Shown here: in pieces, positions 1 to 5,621 of the stretch
How positions within the stretch are numbered: position 1 is the stretch's first letter
Layout: every line of letters begins with the position of its first letter
Assembly: GCA_004282995.1 (NCBI GenBank)
Contig: SHLU01000153.1
Span: 1-5,621, forward strand
Origin: Sphingomonadaceae bacterium
GTDB taxonomy: Bacteria; Pseudomonadota; Alphaproteobacteria; Sphingomonadales; Sphingomonadaceae
Reading direction: 5' to 3'
Length of the DNA stretch: 5,621 nt
Position numbers and translations under genes: made by a program
The notes under the pieces: generated by a model
Seen by the model: the letters and a program-made list of their open reading frames with translations, nothing else
Databases searched by the model: none
What the model was told of the DNA's origin: nothing

Positions 1-1
1 C

Positions 2-196
2 AACGAATTCTTCCGCGCACCCGATGCCCATCTTTCCAACGTCGTGGTCGAAACCGGGCTGAGCCAGGGCCAATGGCTATCGATCCCACTGTTCGCTGTC
101 GGATTGGCCGTGGTGCTCTATGCGCTGCTGCGCAAGCCATCGGCTGCGGGCTCCACGAAAACCGCAGCGGCGAAACCGGAAGCGCCGGTTAGCTGA
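2..196 (+). CDS. lgt: Prolipoprotein diacylglyceryl transferase, C-terminal fragment (5' end outside window)
   Basis: The last 64 codons of an inner-membrane enzyme that moves the diacylglyceryl group of phosphatidylglycerol onto the lipobox cysteine of prolipoproteins, the first step of bacterial lipoprotein maturation. The fragment opens with N-E-F-F-R-A-P-D-A-H-L, matching the conserved E-F-F-R-x-P-D block near the C terminus of Lgt. This is followed by the usual G-L-S-x-G-Q-W-L-S-I-P segment, which leads into the last membrane helix (about fragment residues 25-43). A short Ala/Lys/Pro-rich tail follows the helix and is probably cytoplasmic. The reading frame is open to the left edge, so the start and the catalytic residues in the N-terminal two thirds cannot be checked. 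The TGA stop is 4 bases before the ATG of the methyltransferase, so the two are probably cotranscribed and translationally coupled. The identification rests on the signature and the final helix, both clear. Confidence 0.9.
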   Translation, partial: NEFFRAPDAHLSNVVVETGLSQGQWLSIPLFAVGLAVVLYALLRKPSAAGSTKTAAAKPEAPVS

Positions 197-200
197 AGCG

Positions 201-1268
201 ATGCCGAGTAACGGGTCCAGCGAAGATCTTGGGGCGATATTCCGGCGCCTGATCCGCAACACCGGGCCGATCTCGCTGACCCAATTCATGGGCGAGAGCA
301 ACGCGCGCTATTACTCCTCGCGTGATCCGCTGGGCACAGGCGGGGACTTCGTGACCGCGCCTGAAATAAGCCAGATGTTCGGCGAACTCATCGGACTGTG
401 GGCGGCAGACATGTGGATCCAGGCCGGACGCGACGATTACGTCCAGTATGTCGAACTGGGGCCGGGCCGGGGCACTCTGGCCAAGGATGTGCTGCGCGCC
501 GGAGCGAAATACGGCTTCGCACCGCAGGTCCATTTCATCGAAAGCTCCACCACGCTTCGGCAGGAACAGGCCAAGGCGGTGCCACAGGCGCATTTCCACC
601 ATGATCTGTCGACCCTGCCGACCGACGTGCCGCTGGTATTCGTGGCCAATGAGTTCCTTGATGCGCTGCCGGTGCGGCAACTGGTCAAGGCCGGAGCCGG
701 CTGGCGCGAGCGCAAGGTCGGACTGGAAGGGGAGGCTTTCGTTTTCGTCGCCGGCGAGCAGCCCATGGACGCGGCGGTTCCGGCAAACTGGCTCGATGCC
801 CCCGAAGGCACGATTCTCGAAACCTGCCCTGGTGCCGCGGCGACAGTTTACGAAGTGGCCGGGCGGTTGACCCAGCAGGGCGGCGCCGCGCTGTTTATAG
901 ATTACGGCCATGCCAGGCTGCAGGCCGGATCGACCCTGCAGGCCGTGCGGGCGCACAGGAAAATTGATCCATTCGAAGCGCCCGGCGAAGCCGACCTCAC
1001 GGCGCTGGTCGAGTTCGAAACTTTGGCACGCATCGCCGAATCGCGTGACGCGCGGCACCTCGGAACCGTCGAGCAAGGTGCGTGGCTCAAAGCGCTGGGA
1101 ATCGAGGCACGGGCGCAGGCATTGGCCGCCAGGGCGCCGCACTACGCAAGCGAAATTCATGAAGCGATGCAGCGTCTAGTTGCGCCCGAGCAGATGGGCC
1201 GTCTGTTCAAGGTGATGGGGCTGGCCGGTCTCGGTTGGCCGGGTGGCGCAGGCTTCAGCGGCGATTAA
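201..1268 (+). CDS. MidA/NDUFAF7-family class I SAM-dependent methyltransferase (COG1565, DUF185)
   Basis: A 355-residue soluble protein, a usual length for the family. Its mitochondrial relative NDUFAF7 (MidA in Dictyostelium) dimethylates an arginine of the complex I subunit NDUFS2 during assembly; the bacterial substrate is not established. Visible family blocks are G-T-G-G-D-F-V-T-A-P-E-I-S-Q-M-F-G-E (46-62), the SAM-binding glycine loop V-E-L-G-P-G-R-G-T-L (84-93), the acidic strand end H-F-I-E (111-114), A-N-E-F-L-D-A-L-P-V-R-Q (149-160), L-F-I-D-Y-G (231-236), T-L-Q-A-V-R (245-250), P-G-E-A-D-L-T-A-L-V-E-F (261-272) and L-F-K-V (335-338). The frame is open further upstream, to 120, but that part overlaps the end of lgt. 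The ATG at 201 is chosen because it lies 4 bases after the lgt stop and begins just before the conserved region. Only a weak purine run (GAAG, 195-198) precedes it, so translation probably depends on coupling to lgt. No key block is missing. Family assignment is firm; the role in complex I assembly is inferred from eukaryotes. Confidence 0.93.
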   Translation: MPSNGSSEDLGAIFRRLIRNTGPISLTQFMGESNARYYSSRDPLGTGGDFVTAPEISQMFGELIGLWAADMWIQAGRDDYVQYVELGPGRGTLAKDVLRAGAKYGFAPQVHFIESSTTLRQEQAKAVPQAHFHHDLSTLPTDVPLVFVANEFLDALPVRQLVKAGAGWRERKVGLEGEAFVFVAGEQPMDAAVPANWLDAPEGTILETCPGAAATVYEVAGRLTQQGGAALFIDYGHARLQAGSTLQAVRAHRKIDPFEAPGEADLTALVEFETLARIAESRDARHLGTVEQGAWLKALGIEARAQALAARAPHYASEIHEAMQRLVAPEQMGRLFKVMGLAGLGWPGGAGFSGD

Positions 1269-1298
1269 TTGCTCCGCCCGCACCCATTCAGCCTGTCC

Positions 1299-1312
1299 GT
1301 GCGTTTACGCAC
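1299..1312. promoter_or_regulatory. Perfect 14-base dyad (6-base arms) in the leader of the DUF2147 gene
   Basis: GTGCGT TT ACGCAC is a perfect inverted repeat with a 2-base centre in the 58-base gap between the methyltransferase and the DUF2147 gene. It ends 3 bases before the AGGAG ribosome binding site. It could be an operator for a dimeric regulator, or a small GC-rich hairpin of the leader or of the methyltransferase mRNA end; with a 2-base centre the RNA hairpin would have to open its inner A-T pair. No T-run follows, so it does not look like an intrinsic terminator. Function is unknown. Confidence 0.4.
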
Positions 1313-1315
1313 AAC

Positions 1316-1320
1316 AGGAG
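1316..1320 (+). promoter_or_regulatory. Shine-Dalgarno sequence that fixes the DUF2147 start
   Basis: AGGAG lies 6 bases before the ATG at 1327. The frame is open upstream as far as an ATG at 1243, inside the methyltransferase gene. This ribosome binding site, together with the signal peptide that begins exactly at 1327, shows that 1327 is the real start. Confidence 0.8.
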
Positions 1321-1326
1321 ACTTCC

Positions 1327-1758
1327 ATGCGCCGACTAACCAATCTTGCCGCTGCACTTGCCGCAACCGCCGCATTCGTGGCCGCCACGCCCGCAGCGGC
1401 AGTTGACCCGATCACGGGGCACTGGGTCACGCCGGAAAAAGATGCCGTGATCACGATTGATCGATGCGGCACCGATTATTGCGGACGCTTGAGCAAATAT
1501 CTCGTTATTCCCGACGATGGCGTGAACCAGAAAGACGTCAACAATCCCAACCCGCGATTGCGTCAGCGCAAGCTGCTCGGCAGTTCGTTGCTGACCGGTT
1601 TGAACCAAGACGGCGACCTGTGGCGCGGCACCATTTACGACCCGCGCAACGGCAAGAGCTACCGCTCGGCCGTGCGCCGCAAGAGTACGAACGTGCTGGA
1701 GGTCAAGGGCTGTATCGGTCCGTTCTGTCAGACCCAGATATGGCGCAAGGTCGGCTAA
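1327..1758 (+). CDS. Exported DUF2147-family small protein
   Basis: A 143-residue protein with a classical Sec signal peptide: positively charged M-R-R start, an Ala/Leu-rich core over about 7-20, and a likely cleavage after A-A-A at residue 25. The mature part is therefore about 118 residues and periplasmic. It carries the DUF2147 pattern: G-H-W-V-T-P (31-36), A-V-I-T-I-D-R-C-G (40-48) with Y-C-G-R-L following, N-P-N-P-R-L-R-x-R (73-81), D-L-W-R-G-T-I-Y-D-P-R-N-G-K-S-Y (97-112), and the terminal V-K-G-C-I-G-P-F-C-Q-T-Q-I-W (126-139). Four cysteines (47, 52, 129, 134) sit in two C-x4-C pairs and could form disulphides after export. The family is widespread in Proteobacteria, has a beta-rich lipocalin-like character and no settled function, so none is assigned. 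The gene has its own ribosome binding site and a 58-base leader with a dyad, so it may be transcribed independently of lgt and the methyltransferase. Its stop is 15 bases from the converging transporter stop. Confidence 0.88.
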   Translation: MRRLTNLAAALAATAAFVAATPAAAVDPITGHWVTPEKDAVITIDRCGTDYCGRLSKYLVIPDDGVNQKDVNNPNPRLRQRKLLGSSLLTGLNQDGDLWRGTIYDPRNGKSYRSAVRRKSTNVLEVKGCIGPFCQTQIWRKVG

Positions 1759-1773
1759 GTCTCGCTTTTAGCG

Positions 1774-3324
1774 TCAAGGGGCCAGACCGATCCGTCGCGC
1801 AATCATTGCCGCAGCCTCGCGCGGAGACTTCTTCTCCCCATCGATCCTGTCGACGGACAAATTGGCTTCGCGCATCAGTTCTACATCGATAGCCCCCAGA
1901 AGCGGTTCGAGCGCGGCAATCAGGCGGCGGTCGTCCGCGCGCCCCGGAGCAATCATGATCATCGCGTCATAGCTGGGGAGCGCCCCCTTGGGGTCGGCGA
2001 GGATACGGATGTTGTCGGCCGCGATCCGCCCGTCCGACGTGTATGCGCTGATGACATCGGCTTCGCCGGACTTGAGTGCATTGTACATGAAAGTCGGCGA
2101 GAAATTGCGCTGGCGGGCAAAGCGCAGGCCATAGGCATCGCGCACCGCCTCCCACTCGGGCCGCTCGAACCATTCAGGATCGCCGCCGGTGACCAGGCGC
2201 GGCGCGGCTGACGCGAGGTCGGTAATGCTTGCGATGCCCAGCTCGCGCGCGCGGTCCTCGCGCATCCCCAACCCATAGGCATTCTCGAAGCCGAGCTTGC
2301 CGAGCACCAGCGTGCCGGTCTGCTCGGCTTCCCAGTCCTTGATCGCGCGGTACATTTCCTCGCGACCGGGATTGTCGCTGCGGCCGAGATTATTGGTCCA
2401 GATTGTGCCGGTGTAGTCGATCGAGATGTCGATTGCCCCGGTGCTGACGGCGTTGTGAACCACCGCCGAGCCGAGCCCGTCGCGATATTCCACGGTATAT
2501 CCAGCCTTTTCCAGCTGTCCGCCGATCAGCCGGGCGAGGATATATTGCTCCGAGAAAGACTTGGCGGCGATAGTGATCGTATCGTCATCATCGCAGCCAC
2601 CTCCATATAGCGTCCAGGCCGAGACCAGTATGCCGAGCGCCGCCAGGGCTGCCCCGCCCCCCACCAGAATACCCCGACGCTGCGCGAATCCGCGCTCGAT
2701 CGTACCCAGCAGCGCGTCGGCGACCAACGCGAGGCCGGCTGATGCGAGGCAGCCAGCCAAAACCAGCGACCAATTCTGCGTCTGCAGGCCGGCAAAGATG
2801 GGGTCGCCCAGGCTTGGCTGCCCGATAGTGGTCGACAGCGTAGCCGCGCCGATTGTCCACACAGCCGCGGTGCGGATCCCCGCCATCACATAGGGTGCTG
2901 CGAGCGGAGCCTCGACCAGGCGCAGTTTCTGCCACGCGCTCATCCCGACCGCATCCGCAGCCTCGAGCACGCCTGCCTCCATATTGTCGCGCGCGGTGAC
3001 GGCGTTACGAAGGATCGGCAGCAAGGCGTACAATGCCAGCGCCAGCAGCGACGGCAGGAAACCGAGCGTCGGCAGACCTTCTCCGAACACCACACGCAAA
3101 CTCAGCAGGATCGGGAAGAACAGCGCCAGCAACGCCAATGCAGGAATGGTCTGGACCAGGCTGGCAAAACCCAGCGCCGCGCGTTGAACCGTTGAATTGC
3201 GGCTCGCCCACACTGCCAGCGGCAAGGCCACGAGAATGCCGAGAGCGATGGCGCTGGCTGCCAGCAGAACATGAGCGGCGAGCTTGTCGCCGAGGCCCAG
3301 CATGATCTGCCAGATCGCGCTCAC
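1774..3324 (-). CDS. Fused ABC permease / substrate-binding protein, OpuC-OsmU-EgtU type (betaine, choline or ergothioneine importer)
   Basis: A 516-residue fusion of the permease and the periplasmic solute receptor of an ABC importer. Residues 1-215 are the membrane domain, with hydrophobic helices near 16-40, 48-73, 86-106, 145-168 and 185-208 and the ATPase-docking loop E-A-A-D-A-V-G-M (121-128). A further helix (about 219-240) leads into the receptor domain (about 249-516), which starts T-I-T-I-A-A-K-S-F-S-E-Q. Cage tyrosines are seen at Y304 (D-Y-T-G-T), Y350 (N-A-Y-G-L), Y428 (S-A-Y-T-S-D-G-R) and Y452 (S-Y-D-A-M-I). K255, T307 and R388 fall where A. fulgidus ProX (residue numbers from memory) contacts the betaine carboxylate. 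This points to a trimethylammonium ligand; glycine betaine, proline betaine, choline and ergothioneine remain possible. The start is GTG, overlapping the ATPase stop as GTGA, with GGAG 8 bases upstream. An ATG at residue 8 is a weaker alternative. The protein is full length with no break. Confidence 0.9.
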   Translation of the reverse strand: MSAIWQIMLGLGDKLAAHVLLAASAIALGILVALPLAVWASRNSTVQRAALGFASLVQTIPALALLALFFPILLSLRVVFGEGLPTLGFLPSLLALALYALLPILRNAVTARDNMEAGVLEAADAVGMSAWQKLRLVEAPLAAPYVMAGIRTAAVWTIGAATLSTTIGQPSLGDPIFAGLQTQNWSLVLAGCLASAGLALVADALLGTIERGFAQRRGILVGGGAALAALGILVSAWTLYGGGCDDDDTITIAAKSFSEQYILARLIGGQLEKAGYTVEYRDGLGSAVVHNAVSTGAIDISIDYTGTIWTNNLGRSDNPGREEMYRAIKDWEAEQTGTLVLGKLGFENAYGLGMREDRARELGIASITDLASAAPRLVTGGDPEWFERPEWEAVRDAYGLRFARQRNFSPTFMYNALKSGEADVISAYTSDGRIAADNIRILADPKGALPSYDAMIMIAPGRADDRRLIAALEPLLGAIDVELMREANLSVDRIDGEKKSPREAAAMIARRIGLAP

Positions 3325-4088
3325 CTTTCCAGCTCCGCCAGCGCTTCGGCCTGCGCCCTGGGCACCGCGACCAGGCCTTGAGCGATTTCTCCGCCAGCAC
3401 CGGCCAACAGCGCGCGCGGCGTTTCGTCGGCGACGATCTTCCCGCTATCCATCACCAGCACACGATCCGCCAGCAACATCGCCTCGGCCATGTCGTGGGT
3501 AACCATCACCGTTGTCAGCCCGAGGCTGCGATGCAGTTCGCGTACGCGCTGACCAAGCGCGTCGCGGGTGACCGGGTCGAGCGCTCCGAACGGCTCGTCC
3601 ATCAGCAACAGGTGCGGATCTCCGGCCAGCGCGCGGGCGACCCCGATCCGCTGGCGCTGCCCACCCGAAAGTTCGTCGGGCATCCGATCTCGGTAGGAGC
3701 CATCGAGATCGACGAGTTCAAGCAATTCGGCTATGCGAGACCGGCTCAAATCCTCTCCAGCCAGGCGCGGACCGATGGCAATGTTCTCGGCCACGCGCAT
3801 ATGCGGGAACAGACCGATCGACTGGAAGACATAGCCGATCCGGCGGCGCAAAGCGGGCAACGGCAATGTTGCCACGTCGTCACCCTCGAACAATACCTCG
3901 CCGGACGTCGGCTCGACCAGGCGATTGACGGTTTTGAGCAGGGTCGACTTGCCCGATCCCGATGCGCCGACCAGCGCGACGAAACTGCCGGCAGCGATCT
4001 CCAGCGCGACGTGATCGACCGCCCGGAGCACGCCATAGGTCTTGCTCACGCCTGCAAAGGTCAGTGCCGGGACAGGATCTTGGTTCAT
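3321..4088 (-). CDS. ABC transporter ATP-binding subunit of the betaine/ergothioneine-type importer
   Basis: A 255-residue cytoplasmic ATPase that powers the importer made with the overlapping fusion protein. All nucleotide-binding motifs are intact (numbering from the ATG at 4088): Walker A G-A-S-G-S-G-K-S-T (41-49), Q-loop F-Q (Q89), signature L-S-G-G-Q (140-144), Walker B L-L-L-M-D-E-P (160-166), D-loop G-A-L-D (168-171) and switch histidine T-H-D (H198). The closest family by eye is OpuCA/ProV/OsmV. Unlike OpuCA and ProV it stops soon after the ATPase core and has no tandem CBS domains, the ionic-strength-sensing module of the osmotic transporters. A TTG at 4097 would add three residues, but the ATG is preferred: an AGG lies 10 bases upstream of it and only 1 base upstream of the TTG. 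The gene follows the kinase after 42 bases and ends inside the GTGA overlap. Subunit role is firm; the substrate is not. Confidence 0.92.
   Translation of the reverse strand: MNQDPVPALTFAGVSKTYGVLRAVDHVALEIAAGSFVALVGASGSGKSTLLKTVNRLVEPTSGEVLFEGDDVATLPLPALRRRIGYVFQSIGLFPHMRVAENIAIGPRLAGEDLSRSRIAELLELVDLDGSYRDRMPDELSGGQRQRIGVARALAGDPHLLLMDEPFGALDPVTRDALGQRVRELHRSLGLTTVMVTHDMAEAMLLADRVLVMDSGKIVADETPRALLAGAGGEIAQGLVAVPRAQAEALAELER
3333..3336 (-). promoter_or_regulatory. Shine-Dalgarno sequence supporting the GTG start of the permease/receptor fusion
   Basis: On the minus strand GGAG lies 8 bases before the GTG at 3324, inside the last codons of the ATPase gene. With the 4-base GTGA stop/start overlap this favours the GTG over the in-frame ATG at 3303 and implies coupled translation of the two transporter subunits. 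Confidence 0.55.
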
Positions 4089-4130
4089 CGCGCGCAAACC
4101 TAGGGCTGCCGCGCCGCAAACGGAAGAGCG

Positions 4131-5621
4131 CTAGTTTTCCAGCGCGGTAGCGGGGATTACCATGCGCACGCGCAGTCCGTCTTCAGCCCAATCCTGCTCG
4201 ATCGTTCCATTGAGTTGCGATTGTATGCTCAACTGCAAAAGGCGTGAACCAAATCCAGCATTGTCGGGTTGACTGACGGGTGGGCCGCCGCTTTCGACCC
4301 ATTCGATACGGATCGATTTGCTGGATGCCTCGAGTTTCACGTCAACACGCCCCTTGGCCGCGCTGAGCGCGCCGTACTTGGCCGAATTGGTCGCAAGTTC
4401 ATGAAAAACCAGAGCCATCGGTGTTGCCGAATGGAAGCCGATCTTCACCGTATCGCCGCTGACGTAGACCTGCCGATCATCATTCGAACCGTAAGGAGCG
4501 GTCAGGATATCCAGCAATGCGCGCAGGCTGTCGCCCTTCTTAGCGCGCAGGGGCATGACAAAGTCCTGCGCGCGTCCGAGGGCGCGAATCGTGTTTTCCA
4601 GTTCGTCGGCGTAGGCTTGCACTTCCGGCTTGCCACGGCTGCGCAATTTCACCAGCCCGGCGATGACCGTGAATATATTCTTGATGCGATGTGCAAGCTC
4701 GTTGGCGAGCATTTCCTGGCGCTCGGCTTCACGATAGGTGTCGTCGATGTCAGTCAAGGTGCCGAACCAGTGCGAACGGCCAGGATCGTCATTCGACGGC
4801 ACTGCGCGCGATAGCACCCAGCGCCAGGTCCCGTCGGCTTGCCGCAGCCGCCAGCGATCCTCGTGATCTTCGCAAATCTCGACCGCCTGCCTGAATTTCT
4901 CCAAGCTGACTTCCCAGTCATCGGGATGGATGACCGCCTGCCAGTCCCGCATCTCGCGCGGTTCGTCAGTGCCTGTCACTTCTCGCCATCGGGCGTTGAA
5001 CTGGTCGAATACCGGCCCAGGTTTGGCCGACCAGGCAATGTCGGGAACACTGTCGATCATCGAACGCAAGCGGCGATGCGATCGTTGCAACTTACGCTCG
5101 CTGCGCTGGTCCTGCCGCCGCGATTCGAGCCGCCGCATGACCGCCGTAGCCAGAACCAGCAGGCCCTGCTCCTGCGCCGCGGTCAATCCTTCCGGGCGGA
5201 CCTCGCCGTCAATCACGCACAGCGAGCCCATCGGCGCGCCTTCGACACTGACAAGCGGCGCACCGGCATAGAACCGAATATGTGGGTCGCCCGTCACCAG
5301 TGGATTGGTAGCGAAGTCGGGATGACTCGCGGCATCGTTGACCACAAAAATGCGGTGGCCGAGCATGGCATGGGCACAGAAACTGTACTCGCGCGGCGTT
5401 TCGAGTGCCGACAGGCCCTGCCGGGCGAGGAAGCGCTGCCGCTCTTCCTCGACCACCGACACCAGGGCGATCGGTGCATCGCACAGCGTGGCGGCGAATT
5501 GGACGATCTGATTGAGTTCGGGATCGTCCTGCAAGCCATCCACGCCGAACCCGCTGAGTACGCGCAACCGCTCGCCATCCTGGCACAATTCGGGCGCGGG
5601 CAGCTTGCCATGGGGCCAGTG
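4131..5621 (-). CDS. Cytosolic GAF-PAS HWE-family sensor histidine kinase (start probably outside window)
   Basis: A soluble sensor kinase with no membrane segment or signal peptide. Numbering counts from an in-frame TTG at 5588. A GAF domain spans about 24-155 with S-F-C-A-H-A-M-L (69-76) and H-I-R-F-Y-A-G-A-P-L (103-112). A charged helical linker (about 152-176) leads to a PAS fold (about 177-285) with H-P-D-D (221-224) and the PAC strand R-W-R-L-R-Q-A-D-G-T-W-R-W. The transmitter begins E-L-A-H-R-I-K-N with phosphoacceptor H300. The ATP-binding domain has F-H-E-L-A-T-N (395-401), W-V-E (430-432) and G-F-G-S-R-L (445-450). The H, W-x-E and the following G-G-P-P-V define the HWE family. The PAS lacks the N-C-R-F-L-Q cysteine motif of LOV sensors, so this is not a light sensor of that type. 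The TTG has no ribosome binding site and the frame stays open through 11 more codons to the edge, so the gene is probably 5'-truncated here. No response regulator is visible. Its signal is unknown; the downstream transporter is a suggestive neighbour. Confidence 0.88.
   Translation of the reverse strand, partial: HWPHGKLPAPELCQDGERLRVLSGFGVDGLQDDPELNQIVQFAATLCDAPIALVSVVEEERQRFLARQGLSALETPREYSFCAHAMLGHRIFVVNDAASHPDFATNPLVTGDPHIRFYAGAPLVSVEGAPMGSLCVIDGEVRPEGLTAAQEQGLLVLATAVMRRLESRRQDQRSERKLQRSHRRLRSMIDSVPDIAWSAKPGPVFDQFNARWREVTGTDEPREMRDWQAVIHPDDWEVSLEKFRQAVEICEDHEDRWRLRQADGTWRWVLSRAVPSNDDPGRSHWFGTLTDIDDTYREAERQEMLANELAHRIKNIFTVIAGLVKLRSRGKPEVQAYADELENTIRALGRAQDFVMPLRAKKGDSLRALLDILTAPYGSNDDRQVYVSGDTVKIGFHSATPMALVFHELATNSAKYGALSAAKGRVDVKLEASSKSIRIEWVESGGPPVSQPDNAGFGSRLLQLSIQSQLNGTIEQDWAEDGLRVRMVIPATALEN

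Noticed and set aside
189..1160. Open frame of 323 codons on the minus strand antisense to the methyltransferase gene
   Set aside because: Its codons mirror the GC-rich third positions of the real gene. The product is rich in Arg/Gly/Pro with no recognisable domain, while the plus-strand protein is a full match to the MidA family.
1763..1773. CGCT-TTT-AGCG as a bidirectional terminator between the convergent genes
   Set aside because: The stem is only 4 base pairs and no T-run follows on either strand, which is too weak to call a terminator.
3378..4103. Open frame of 241 codons on the plus strand antisense to the ABC ATPase gene
   Set aside because: It lies wholly over an intact ATPase with every motif present and has no recognisable family, start context or ribosome binding site. 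It is a shadow frame of a GC-rich gene.
4269..4814. Open frame of 181 codons on the plus strand inside the kinase gene
   Set aside because: It is antisense to the conserved transmitter domain, and its product shows no domain. It is explained by codon bias of the opposite strand.
4866..5060. Possible LOV photosensor reading of the kinase PAS domain, by analogy with Erythrobacter light-sensing HWE kinases
   Set aside because: The flavin-binding cysteine motif (N-C-R-F-L-Q type) is absent. The domain looks like an ordinary PAS_3-type fold.
5294..5611. Minus-strand frame with an ATG at 5611 that could be taken as the kinase start or as evidence of a frameshift
   Set aside because: It is in a different phase from the GAF domain and has no family-like sequence. 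The GAF frame is itself open to the window edge, so no frameshift is needed.
1..5621. CRISPR arrays, tRNAs, rRNAs, insertion sequences, phage genes or a novel defence system
   Set aside because: Coding genes of ordinary families cover almost all of the window. I saw no spaced direct repeats, transposase, integrase, nuclease or toxin-like protein.

Overview
The window reads as chromosomal DNA of a GC-rich alphaproteobacterium. The style of the proteins (an Lgt/MidA pair, a small DUF2147 secreted protein, a soluble GAF-PAS-HWE histidine kinase) suggests the Sphingomonadales, perhaps near the Erythrobacter group. That placement is an inference from gene content and protein style, not from a marker gene. 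Nearly every base is coding. No tRNA, rRNA, CRISPR array, insertion sequence or phage gene is visible.

Plus strand, left part (1-1758): the 3' end of lgt (prolipoprotein diacylglyceryl transferase) is followed after 4 bases by a complete MidA-family (COG1565/DUF185, NDUFAF7-like) SAM-dependent methyltransferase. After a 58-base gap, which carries a perfect 14-base dyad and a good Shine-Dalgarno sequence, comes a small exported DUF2147 protein.

Minus strand, right part (1774-5621): reading from the right edge leftwards there is a cytosolic GAF-PAS-HWE histidine kinase whose start probably lies outside the window. After 42 bases comes an ABC ATPase. Overlapping its stop codon by 4 bases (GTGA) is a fused ABC permease plus substrate-binding protein of the OpuC/OsmU/EgtU type. 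The ATPase and the fusion protein together make a complete importer for a quaternary-ammonium-type solute. The four tyrosines of the family's aromatic cage and the Lys/Thr/Arg positions that contact the ligand carboxylate are all present with nearly the spacing known from Archaeoglobus fulgidus ProX. The ligand could be glycine betaine, proline betaine, choline or ergothioneine; sequence alone does not decide.

The two gene blocks converge, and the DUF2147 and transporter stop codons are only 15 bases apart. The most interesting points are the kinase lying directly upstream of, and co-directional with, a two-gene betaine/ergothioneine-like importer, and the dyad in front of the DUF2147 gene. 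I see no clearly unprecedented system here: the families are known and the arrangement is the part worth checking.
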